Below, in pieces: positions 1 to 6,022 of a DNA stretch of 6,878 bases; positions within the stretch are counted from its first letter, which is position 1, and the number at the start of each line of letters is the position of its first letter. The stretch is from an uncultured Oscillospiraceae bacterium (GTDB lineage Bacteria > Bacillota > Clostridia > Oscillospirales > Oscillospiraceae): positions 1-6,878 of the forward strand of contig CAJUFJ010000092.1 in NCBI GenBank assembly GCA_910585815.1. The letters run 5' to 3'. Under the pieces are notes generated by a model. It searched no databases, had not been told where the DNA came from, and was given only the letters and a program-made list of their open reading frames with translations. The translations under genes were made by a program, and so were the position numbers.

Positions 1-1150
1 TGCGCTCCCACTCCTCCACGGTGCCGATGTGGTCCTCGGGCATGGTGGACAGCTCAATGGTGTAGCTCAGGCCGAAGACGTTGTAGACCTCGTCGAACAG
101 GCGGACCGTCTCCTGAATCACGTCCTGCATCTGGTCCCGGGTCATGAAGACGTGGGCGTCGTCCTGGCTGAAGCAGCGCACCCGGAACAGGCCGTGAAGG
201 GCGCCGGACAGCTCGTGACGGTGGACCAGGCCGATCTCACCCACCCGCAGGGGCAGGTCCCGGTAGGAGTGGGGCTCGCTGTCGTAGACCAGCATGCCGC
301 CGGGGCAGTTCATGGGTTTCACCGCGAAGTCCACTTCGTCAATGACAGTGGTGTACATGTTATTCTTGTAGTGGTCCCAGTGGCCGGACCGCTCCCACAG
401 CTGGCGGTTGAGCATGATGGGGGTGGAAATTTCCACATAGCCATACTTCTTATGGACCTTCCGCCAATAGTCCAGGAGGGTGTTTTTCAGGGTCATGCCC
501 TTGGGCAGGAAGAAGGGGAAGCCGGGGCCCTCGTCCCGGAGCATGAACAGGCCCAGCTCCTTGCCCAGCCGGCGGTGGTCCCGCTTCTTGGCCTCCTCAA
601 TCTTGGCCAGGTACTCGTCCAGCTCGTCCTTCTTGGGGAAGGCCACGCCGTAGATGCGTTGGAGGGTCTCCCGGCTGGAGTCGCCCCGCCAGTAGGCGGC
701 GTTGCAGGCGGTGAGCTTGATGGCATTGCCCTTGATCCGCCCAGTGGAGTCCAGATGGGGGCCGGCACACAGGTCGGTGAACTCCCCCTGCTTGTAGAAG
801 GAGATGACCGCGTCCTCGGGCAGGTCGTGGATCAGCTCCACCTTGAAGGGCTCGCCCTTCTCCTCCATAAACTGGATGGCCTCCGCCCGGGGCAGCTCAA
901 ACCGCTCCAGCTTCAGCTTCTCCTTGCAGATCTTGCGCATCTCGGCCTCCAACTCCTCCAGCTGGCCCTCTGTAAAGGGCTCGGGGGTGTCGAAGTCGTA
1001 GTAGAAGCCGTTGTCGATGCTGGGGCCGATGGCCAGCTTCACCTCGGGGTGGAGCCGCTTCATGGCCTGGGCCAGCACGTGGGAGCAGGTGTGCCAGTAG
1101 GTCTTGCGGTATTCCTCGTTTTCAAAGGTGTACAGGTTTTCTTCGGACAT
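1..1150 (-). CDS. thrS: Threonyl-tRNA synthetase, TGS-less form, 3' end beyond window
   Basis: Attaches threonine to tRNA-Thr in the cytoplasm using ATP. The first 383 codons are present and open; the remaining catalytic core and the anticodon-binding domain lie off the left edge. The second-additional (editing) domain is visible, with HTCSH (H20, H24) and DLCAGPH (C128, H132), the four residues that form the editing zinc-type site in the family. The class II core follows, with MNCPGG (C282, catalytic zinc), RHELSGALHGLFRVR (motif 2) and DDAHVF (H333, second zinc ligand). Relative to the E. coli enzyme the numbering is shifted by about 52 residues, because the N-terminal TGS domain is missing and the protein starts just before the editing domain. 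The ATG is fixed by a perfect AAGGAGG at 1159-1165, 8 nt upstream. It has its own promoter and T-box leader. Identity is near certain. Confidence 0.97.
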   Translation of the reverse strand, partial: MSEENLYTFENEEYRKTYWHTCSHVLAQAMKRLHPEVKLAIGPSIDNGFYYDFDTPEPFTEGQLEELEAEMRKICKEKLKLERFELPRAEAIQFMEEKGEPFKVELIHDLPEDAVISFYKQGEFTDLCAGPHLDSTGRIKGNAIKLTACNAAYWRGDSSRETLQRIYGVAFPKKDELDEYLAKIEEAKKRDHRRLGKELGLFMLRDEGPGFPFFLPKGMTLKNTLLDYWRKVHKKYGYVEISTPIMLNRQLWERSGHWDHYKNNMYTTVIDEVDFAVKPMNCPGGMLVYDSEPHSYRDLPLRVGEIGLVHRHELSGALHGLFRVRCFSQDDAHVFMTRDQMQDVIQETVRLFDEVYNVFGLSYTIELSTMPEDHIGTVEEWER

Positions 1151-1173
1151 TGGGGTAGCCTCCTTAATGTGGT

Positions 1174-1249
1174 TGTAGGGGCGCACATTGTGCGCCCGTG
1201 TTACAGATTAGACGGCGGAGCAGGCGGGCGCACAATGTGCGCCCCTACA
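1174..1249. repeat. Palindromic repeat element, copy A (in thrS leader)
   Basis: A 76-bp element made of two perfect 25-bp inverted arms (1174-1198 and 1225-1249) around a 26-nt centre. The ends read TGTAGGGGCG and CGCCCCTACA. Each arm contains GGGCGCACATTGTGCGCCC, itself a palindrome, so the element can fold either as one long hairpin or as two separate ones. It lies between the T-box terminator and the thrS ribosome binding site, so it is part of the thrS mRNA whenever the T-box allows read-through. No open reading frame, transposase or clear target duplication was found. It shares its ends and layout with the copies at 1615-1696 and 4073-4149. Confidence 0.85.
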
Positions 1250-1269
1250 CATACCGTCCGGTTCGGGGC

Positions 1270-1312
1270 AAAACAAAACGCCTCACCCCTGAGAAAATTC
1301 AGGGGTGAGACG
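1270..1312 (-). terminator. T-box intrinsic terminator upstream of thrS
   Basis: In the minus-strand RNA, GTCTCACCCCTGA pairs with TCAGGGGTGAGGC around an A/T-rich loop and is followed by TTTTGTTTT, a standard factor-independent terminator. Its 5' arm contains CCCTG (complement of 1300-1304), which can instead pair with CAGGG (complement of 1332-1336) in the T-box antiterminator. The two structures therefore exclude each other, as expected of a transcriptional T-box switch. Confidence 0.93.
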
Positions 1313-1507
1313 GTAACATCCCACGGTTCCACCCTGCTTACGGCTCTGGCCGTCGCTCGTGTCCTCGGTAACGGGAGGTCCCGGCCCGGTCGTCCCGGGC
1401 GGCTCCGGAGTGGTACCGGTCCGCCGTCACACAGGGCGCTTTCAGCACAGCGCGCCCCTCTCTGGGTGCTTTTACGGACCTCGTCTCCGTCAACGCCAAT
1501 TTGACAG
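1270..1507 (-). promoter_or_regulatory. T-box leader (threonine) controlling thrS
   Basis: A T-box riboswitch senses uncharged tRNA in the nascent leader RNA: the tRNA anticodon pairs with a specifier codon, and its free NCCA end pairs with a bulge that stabilises an antiterminator. The conserved parts are present in order on the minus strand: the stem I start GGAGACGAGG, the distal AGAGAGGGG and GTGCTGAAAGC motifs, the specifier region GGTACCACTCCGGAGC, the CGTTACCGAG element, and the T-box AAGCAGGGTGGAACCGTGG (1321-1339). The specifier is read as ACC (1412-1414), a threonine codon matching the downstream gene; the next triplet, ACT, is also Thr. The bulge UGGA (1328-1331) would pair with UCCA, which predicts a tRNA-Thr with U73. 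The right end, near the transcription start, is estimated from the promoter. Confidence 0.95.
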
Positions 1508-1511
1508 ACAC

Positions 1512-1540
1512 ACTATATCACCCACCGGCGGAATTGTCAA
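1512..1540 (-). promoter_or_regulatory. Sigma-A promoter for thrS
   Basis: On the minus strand a perfect TTGACA -35 box (1535-1540) is separated by exactly 17 bp from TATAGT (1512-1517), one mismatch from the TATAAT consensus. Transcription would begin at about 1503-1507, immediately before the T-box stem I. The placement at the head of a T-box leader makes this assignment strong. Nothing recognisable was found between this promoter and element B (1541-1614). Confidence 0.92.
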
Positions 1541-1614
1541 GCGGGAAGATACGGATGTTTCATGTCCCATCTCATAAATACGAAAAGCCCCTGAAAATAT
1601 CGACCGGTACATTA

Positions 1615-1696
1615 TGTAGGGCAGGGGTTCTACCCCTGCCTATCCCCGTAAGGGGATAAAACAGGAATAAGGCAAGGGCAGAGCCCTTGCCCTACA
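1615..1696. repeat. Palindromic repeat element, copy B (between DUF1576 gene and thrS promoter)
   Basis: An 82-bp element with ends TGTAGGGCA and TGCCCTACA. It can form three hairpins in a row: GGCAGGGGT/ACCCCTGCC with loop TCT, a central TATCCCC/GGGGATA with loop GTAA, and GGCAAGGGC/GCCCTTGCC with loop AGA. The two arms differ at four positions, and these form two base pairs inside each arm hairpin (G-C to A-T and T-A to C-G). The internal hairpin is therefore kept while arm-to-arm pairing is weakened. The element lies 44 bp after the stop codon of the DUF1576 gene and upstream of the thrS promoter. In the minus-strand RNA the first hairpin is followed by a moderately T-rich run (TTATTCCTGTTTT), so it may also slow or end transcription; this is not a classic terminator. 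Confidence 0.85.
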
Positions 1697-1740
1697 TGCG
1701 GCAGTTTTCAAAATTTGTAAGACAGGCGTGTGGTAATGTT

Positions 1741-3105
1741 TCACTCCTCCTCCCGCATGGCGTGGGGGTCCGGGGGGATGACGGGCCGGTCGCCCTCCAG
1801 CTGGTCGAAATAGTCCTCCTCCTGGAGCACCGGCTTGCGGTGGCGGGCGATGGCCATGATGGCGGGGTAGAGGACGATGGCAATGAGCCCGCCGGAAAAA
1901 CCGTTGTTATACAGATTCATCCCCGCCACGGGGGAGCCGGTATACAGCACCACCGACGAGTGGAGGAATCCGGCCAGCACCCCATAGCCCCAGCCGAAGT
2001 AGCCGGCGATGGGGGCCAGGGTGGTGCAGAACAGGCAGGCCAGCTGGACGGCGGAGTCGGTGAGGGACCAGTCCATCACCACGCTGCCCAGGGCTACCCC
2101 GGCCATGACGGGCAGGATGTTGAAGGCGTGCTTGCCGAAGGCGGAGAAGCCCATAATGGTGAGGATACCCCCCACGGTGGGACCGTTCAGGTCGCCGCCG
2201 GTGAGCAGGATGTAGGCCATCCCAATCAGCCCGTTGACCCCGGCGTTGATTACCACCGGGGCAGGGCCGAACATACGCAGGTAGTCGCTGGGAGCCCGGC
2301 CGCTGGTCTGGAGCAGCCGCCGGTAGCCCGCCCAGGCCGCCCAGACGGGCTTGTTGGCGAAAAGCAGGCCGCCCACAATCAATATAACGCACAGGGCGCC
2401 CAGCATGATGCCGAAATGCAGGTCATAGCCCTCGGCCCAGCGATAGTAGGTGGTGGGGTCCGCCCCTAGGGAGGCCATCAGGGGCACGCAGATAAGGGCC
2501 GCCAGCCCGCAGGCGAAGCCCACATTATACAGGTTCATACCGTTCTGGATGCGGTAGGTATAGGTGGCCAGAGGGGGCATGACAAAGCCGATAGCCAGCC
2601 CCACCAGCACCCCCTCGATGGGTCCGCCCCAGCCGTTGTCCAGGGCGATGTAGCTGACGATGGGGGCCAGGGCGGTGGCCATCAGGCCGATGCCGATGTT
2701 GCCCGCCGCCGGCTGCTTCTGCACCTTGGTATACAGCCAGGTGCCGGCCAGAATGGGCCAGATATTCACAAAATTCTTGCCGAACAGGGAGAAGCCCGAC
2801 ATCAGCCCCATCTCCACCAGGGTCATGCCGTTGAGGGTGTCCCGGGCGGCGTAAAGCACGCAGATGCTGACGGCCGTCACGATGGCGGAGTTCACCAGCG
2901 CCGCCCCCGGTCCGGCCACCAGCACGTAGTCGGTGATGAGGGCGTCCTCGGTGGTGATGATGGTATACAGCCCCCGCAGGATGCCGGCGGGGGTGTCCAG
3001 CACAAGGCCGGCCAGGGCCAGCAGGATGGCGTAGGCCCACAGATAGGGATACATTCTGTCATATCGGGCTTGGTGCTCGTGGTGCAGCAGATGGAACACT
3101 CCCAT
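1741..3105 (-). CDS. DUF1576-family polytopic membrane protein
   Basis: A 454-residue, highly hydrophobic protein with roughly ten or more predicted membrane segments between about residues 19 and 420, then a short acidic cytosolic-type tail rich in E and D. I recognise it as the DUF1576 family, whose function is unknown. It is built from two tandem related halves. Half 1 (about 60-215) has TDYVLVAGPGAALVN, LNGMTLVEMG, GFSLFGKNFVNIWPILAG, TALAPIVSY and GMNLYNVGFACGL. Half 2 (about 273-420) has SDYLRMFGPAPVVIN, LNGPTVGGIL, GFSAFGKHAFNILPVMAG, TTLAPIAGY and GMNLYNNGFSGGL. Such internal duplication is common in channels and secondary transporters, so a transport role is plausible but unproven. 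The ATG follows GGAGG (3116-3120) by 10 nt; this site lies within the last codons of ribF, whose stop is 6 nt upstream, which suggests co-translation. No obvious signal peptide or enzymatic motif is present. Confidence 0.85.
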   Translation of the reverse strand: MGVFHLLHHEHQARYDRMYPYLWAYAILLALAGLVLDTPAGILRGLYTIITTEDALITDYVLVAGPGAALVNSAIVTAVSICVLYAARDTLNGMTLVEMGLMSGFSLFGKNFVNIWPILAGTWLYTKVQKQPAAGNIGIGLMATALAPIVSYIALDNGWGGPIEGVLVGLAIGFVMPPLATYTYRIQNGMNLYNVGFACGLAALICVPLMASLGADPTTYYRWAEGYDLHFGIMLGALCVILIVGGLLFANKPVWAAWAGYRRLLQTSGRAPSDYLRMFGPAPVVINAGVNGLIGMAYILLTGGDLNGPTVGGILTIMGFSAFGKHAFNILPVMAGVALGSVVMDWSLTDSAVQLACLFCTTLAPIAGYFGWGYGVLAGFLHSSVVLYTGSPVAGMNLYNNGFSGGLIAIVLYPAIMAIARHRKPVLQEEDYFDQLEGDRPVIPPDPHAMREEE

Positions 3106-3111
3106 TGGCTG

Positions 3112-4056
3112 TTATCCTCCAAAAAACTCCCTTGTCTGGTCCGCGTTGTGTTGAATTTCCTCCGCCAGGGCCTCCACAGAGGGGAATTTCCGCTCCGAGC
3201 GCAGGTACTTATAGAACTCCACCCGCACCGTGCGGCCGTATAGGTCGCCGTCGAAGTCCAGGAGGAAGCTCTCCACCGTCACCTGGTCCCCGTCTTCCAC
3301 CGTGGGCCGGACCCCCACGTTGGTCACCGCCATATAGGGCCCCTCCCCCGGGAGGTGCTGGGGCCCTGGGGGCTCATGGTTGTCCGGCCAGACAGGGAGC
3401 ACCCACACACGGGTGGCGTAGACCCCAAAGGCGGGGACGATCACCCCCTCGGGGATGCGCAGGTTCACCGTGGGGAAGCCCAGCCGGGAGCCCAGCCGCT
3501 TGCCGTGGGTCACCTGCCGGGTGAGGCGGTAGGGGTGGCCCAGAAATTCCACTGCCCGCTCCATCTCCCCCTGGGCGATCAGGGTGCGGATGTAGGTGGA
3601 GGAGACGGTCACTCCGTCCAGCTCCACCTTGGGGATGATGTTGCAGCCCACGCCCAGGGCCTGGCACTTGGCCTTCAGCCGCTCCGGGTTGCCCTCCCCC
3701 ATGTAGCCAAAGTGGAAGTCGTGGCCGGCCACCACATGGACCACCCTCAGCTCTCCCACTAGATAGCTCTGGATAAAGTCCTTCCAGTCCATATGCTGCA
3801 TGGTGTGGAAGGGGGCAACCACCAGCTCCTGAATGCCGTACAGCCCGTTCATCAGGGCGTTCCGGTCCTCCAGGGTGGACAGCAGGGGCACCGCCTTCCC
3901 GGTGATGGCGGCGGCGGGGCTCCGGTCGAAGGTGAAGGCCGCGGGGACGGCGCCCAGCCGGTCTGCCGTCTCCTTCACCCTTCGGAGCAGGGCCCCGTGG
4001 CCCATGTGCACCCCGTCAAAAAAGCCCAGGGCGATTACTCTGCGTTGTTTCTCCAT
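3112..4056 (-). CDS. ribF: Bifunctional riboflavin kinase / FMN adenylyltransferase
   Basis: Phosphorylates riboflavin to FMN and adenylates FMN to FAD in the cytoplasm. The 314-residue length is normal for the family. The N-terminal FAD synthetase domain (about 5-160) shows GFFDGVHMGH (11-20, nucleotidyltransferase HxGH-type site), AGHDFHFG (110-117) and VSSTYIR (151-157). The C-terminal riboflavin kinase domain (about 175-313) shows GKRLGSRLGFPTVN (185-198), FGVYATRV, NVGVRPT (246-252) and LLDFDGDLYGRTVRVEF. Two oddities: the usual PHP-type element after the second strand reads FTFDRSP (41-47), and a proline-rich insert (about 219-239) sits inside the kinase domain. The ATG is preceded by GAGGTG (4066-4071) with 9-nt spacing. 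The gap to truB upstream is almost entirely repeat element C. The downstream membrane-protein gene starts 6 nt after its stop. Confidence 0.96.
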   Translation of the reverse strand: MEKQRRVIALGFFDGVHMGHGALLRRVKETADRLGAVPAAFTFDRSPAAAITGKAVPLLSTLEDRNALMNGLYGIQELVVAPFHTMQHMDWKDFIQSYLVGELRVVHVVAGHDFHFGYMGEGNPERLKAKCQALGVGCNIIPKVELDGVTVSSTYIRTLIAQGEMERAVEFLGHPYRLTRQVTHGKRLGSRLGFPTVNLRIPEGVIVPAFGVYATRVWVLPVWPDNHEPPGPQHLPGEGPYMAVTNVGVRPTVEDGDQVTVESFLLDFDGDLYGRTVRVEFYKYLRSERKFPSVEALAEEIQHNADQTREFFGG

Positions 4057-4072
4057 TGGAAATTACACCTCA

Positions 4073-4149
4073 TGTAGGGGCGGGACGACTCGGCCCGCCG
4101 GATCATTGATTTTCCGGAACACGGCGCGCCGGGGTCGTCGCGCCCTACA
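4073..4149. repeat. Palindromic repeat element, copy C (between truB and ribF)
   Basis: A 77-bp element with ends TGTAGGGGCG and CGCCCTACA. The left arm folds on GGCGGG/CCCGCC and the right arm, read on the other strand, on GGCGCG/CGCGCC, so one base pair has switched from G-C to C-G with the hairpin kept. The centre holds CCGGA/TCCGG. It begins 6 nt after the truB stop codon, and its other end is 1 nt from the GAGGTG ribosome binding site of ribF, so it fills nearly the whole intergenic gap. AGGTGTAA occurs on the minus strand just outside both ends (4156-4163 and 4063-4070), which could be a target duplication or chance. Confidence 0.83.
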
Positions 4150-4155
4150 TTCCTG

Positions 4156-5073
4156 TTACACCTGGAAAAAGCTCTTGACAATTTTGATCTCCTTGCCTAC
4201 GTACCGGCCCACCGCCAGAAATTCATTGGCCGGACCATCGTAGACGCGGCACAACCCACCGTCGTACCAGGTCCACATAGCGCCCTGGGGAGCCTTGGCA
4301 GGGAAAGGCGCACCGTTCCTTGCCAGGGCCACCGACCGGCCCGAGATTGTCACTGGCGGCAGGTCCTGGAAAACGTGGTCCACCGGCAGAAGAAGCTTCT
4401 CCGGGCATTTCAATCGCAGGATCTCGTCCATGGTGGGGAGTTCGTTCCACTCCCAATAGGTATTCTCCGGGGTGAAGCCCGCCGCCATGGTGCGGCGCAG
4501 GGAGGCCATGCACCCCCCGCAGCCCAGGGCGGCACCGATGTCTTGGCACAGGGTGCGGATGTAGGTGCCCTTGGTGCAGCGCACTCGAATCGTGTAAAGG
4601 TCTTTCCCTTGCTGGTCCAGCAGTTCCAGGGCTTTTATCGTTACAGGCCTGGCAGGCCGTTCTACTTCACGGCCCTTGCGAGCCAACTCATAAAGCTTCT
4701 TGCCGTTGATTTTGATGGCGGAGAACATGGGAGGAATCTGCATGATATCCCCCCGAAACCGCTCCAGCGCCGTCTCCAGCTGCTCCCGGGTGACCTGAAC
4801 AGGCCGCTCCTCCAGAATTTCGCCGGTGGTATCCTGGGTGTTGGTGATAACGCCCAGTTTTAACCCGGCGATATATTCCTTGTCGGATTTCTCCGCAAAC
4901 TCCACCGCCCGGGTGGCCCGTCCGATGAAGATGGGGAGCACGCCGGTGGCCATAGGGTCCAGGGTGCCGCTGTGACCCACCCGCTTCTCGTGAAAGACCC
5001 CCCGCAGCTTGGCGCACACGTCCATGGAGGTCCAGCCGGCGGGCTTGTCGATTACCAAAATCCCGCTAGCCAT
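4156..5073 (-). CDS. truB: tRNA pseudouridine(55) synthase
   Basis: Converts U55 in the T-loop of tRNAs to pseudouridine. With the chosen ATG the protein is 305 residues, normal for the family, starting MASGILVIDKPAGWTS. The catalytic motif KRVGHSGTLDPMATGVLP carries the nucleophilic aspartate D39. The conserved TKGTYIRTLCQDIG and LRRTMAAGFTPE segments follow, and a C-terminal PUA-like region ends in YVGKEIKIVKSFFQV. An upstream in-frame TTG/ATG pair (5097, 5094) would add eight residues with no family similarity. I prefer the ATG at 5071-5073 because AGGTG lies 4 nt before it and homologues begin here. That start overlaps the nrnA stop by 8 bp, which points to translational coupling. Confidence 0.96.
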   Translation of the reverse strand: MASGILVIDKPAGWTSMDVCAKLRGVFHEKRVGHSGTLDPMATGVLPIFIGRATRAVEFAEKSDKEYIAGLKLGVITNTQDTTGEILEERPVQVTREQLETALERFRGDIMQIPPMFSAIKINGKKLYELARKGREVERPARPVTIKALELLDQQGKDLYTIRVRCTKGTYIRTLCQDIGAALGCGGCMASLRRTMAAGFTPENTYWEWNELPTMDEILRLKCPEKLLLPVDHVFQDLPPVTISGRSVALARNGAPFPAKAPQGAMWTWYDGGLCRVYDGPANEFLAVGRYVGKEIKIVKSFFQV

Positions 5074-6022
5074 TGCGCACCTGCTCAATCGCATCAATCA
5101 CCCGCTGGCGGACCGCCTCCATGGTGCCCTTCACCATGGCTCCGGCGGCGGCGGCGTGGCCGCCTCCCCCCAACAGGGCACAGACGGCGGAGGCGTTCAG
5201 GTCGCCGGGGTCGGTGCGCAGGGAAATTTTCACGTGGCCGTCCTCCGTCTCCTTCAGGGTGACGCCGTTTTTGACCCCCTCGATCTGCCCCACAAAGGCG
5301 GAGATATCGTCCATATCCCGCTCGCCGGCCCCCACGCTCTCGATCATGGCCCGGGTGAGGAAGACCAGGGCGGTAACTCCGCTGTCCCGCAGTTCCATGC
5401 CGGTGGTGAGCATCCCCTCCAGCCTCAGCCGCTTAAAGGTCTTGGTGCGGAAGTGGCGGCGGTTGATGGGGTAGGGGTCAAAGCCGCTTTCCATCAGCTC
5501 AGCCGCCGCCCGGTGGGCGGCCGCGTCGGCGTTGCTGTATTGAAAACAGCCGCAGTCGGTGGAAACTGCCACATAGAGGGCCTTCCCGATCTCCGGGGTA
5601 ATGTCCGCAAATTGTTTCACAATTTCCAGCACCAGTTGACCGCAGGCCGCCCGTTTGCTGTCCAGACAGGTGGCCTTGGCGAAGAACTCCTGGGAGGGGT
5701 GGTGGTCGATGGCCAGGTCCACCCGGTCCAAATAGGCCTTTGACGGGCCGGGAAAGAGGGAGCGGGCGGCAATGTCAACCGACACAACCGTTTCAGGGGT
5801 GTAGTCCCCCCCGATTGTCAACCCCTTTATATAGTCCGTAAACAGCTCTGTGACCTCTGGATTTTCCAGAATATAGGCGGCCTTCCCCGCCTGGCGCAGG
5901 GCCCGGCACAGCCCGGCGGCGCAGCCGATGGTGTCACCGTCGGGACGGACGTGGGTGAGAATGAGATAGTTGTCGTGGGCCTGAAGAAATTCGGCGGCCT
6001 GGGCCGTGGTAATGGTGTTCAT
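5066..6022 (-). CDS. nrnA: DHH/DHHA1 phosphoesterase, NrnA-type (nanoRNase / pAp phosphatase)
   Basis: Family members degrade 2-5 nt RNA remnants and dephosphorylate pAp to AMP, and the gene has a conserved place between rbfA and truB in Firmicutes. The protein has 318 residues. The DHH domain metal ligands are visible: THVRPDGDTIG (H24, D28, D30), VSVDIAA (D83), the DHHPS signature (D106-H107-H108) and STDCGCFQYSN (D156). The DHHA1 substrate-binding domain ends in LLGGGGHAAAAGA (about 284-295). The ATG overlaps the rbfA stop in an ATGA arrangement (4 bp), with GGAGG at 6030-6034 and 7-nt spacing. All expected catalytic residues are present, so it should be active. The exact substrate preference (nanoRNA, pAp or c-di-NMP breakdown products) cannot be read from sequence alone. 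Confidence 0.93.
   Translation of the reverse strand: MNTITTAQAAEFLQAHDNYLILTHVRPDGDTIGCAAGLCRALRQAGKAAYILENPEVTELFTDYIKGLTIGGDYTPETVVSVDIAARSLFPGPSKAYLDRVDLAIDHHPSQEFFAKATCLDSKRAACGQLVLEIVKQFADITPEIGKALYVAVSTDCGCFQYSNADAAAHRAAAELMESGFDPYPINRRHFRTKTFKRLRLEGMLTTGMELRDSGVTALVFLTRAMIESVGAGERDMDDISAFVGQIEGVKNGVTLKETEDGHVKISLRTDPGDLNASAVCALLGGGGHAAAAGAMVKGTMEAVRQRVIDAIEQVRNG

Noticed and set aside
1174..1249. Element A as a second intrinsic terminator of the thrS leader
   Set aside because: No U-run follows the hairpin in the RNA; the next bases are ACCACATTAAGGAGG. The T-box terminator with TTTTGTTTT already does this job.
29..1504. A 491-codon open frame on the plus strand
   Set aside because: It is antisense to thrS and runs straight through the T-box leader. 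The protein is low-complexity (rich in V, L, G, Q, H), as expected from the reverse complement of GC-rich codons, and no ribosome binding site or family motif is seen.
1174..1696. A possible CRISPR array or riboswitch made of the repeated palindromes
   Set aside because: There are only two copies here, in opposite-arm layout with unequal spacing and no cas genes. The internal sequences differ between copies, which fits dispersed hairpin elements.
1687..2469. A 260-codon open frame on the plus strand
   Set aside because: It mirrors the DUF1576 gene, begins inside repeat element B, and encodes a G/Q/H-rich sequence with no recognisable domain.
1741..3105. Naming the DUF1576 protein a riboflavin transporter because it follows ribF
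   Set aside because: Proximity alone is not enough. The sequence does not resemble RibU or other riboflavin transporters that I recognise, and no FMN riboswitch is present in the window.
5074..5097. Upstream TTG/ATG start for truB adding eight residues
   Set aside because: The extra residues MMRLSRCA have no counterpart in TruB proteins, and the internal ATG at 5071-5073 has an AGGTG site and the family's normal N-terminus.
5009..5743. A 244-codon open frame on the plus strand, with similar ones at 3355-3762, 4375-4863 and 6043-6537
   Set aside because: These are antisense shadows of nrnA, truB, ribF and rbfA, whose identities are secured by catalytic motifs and correct ribosome binding sites.
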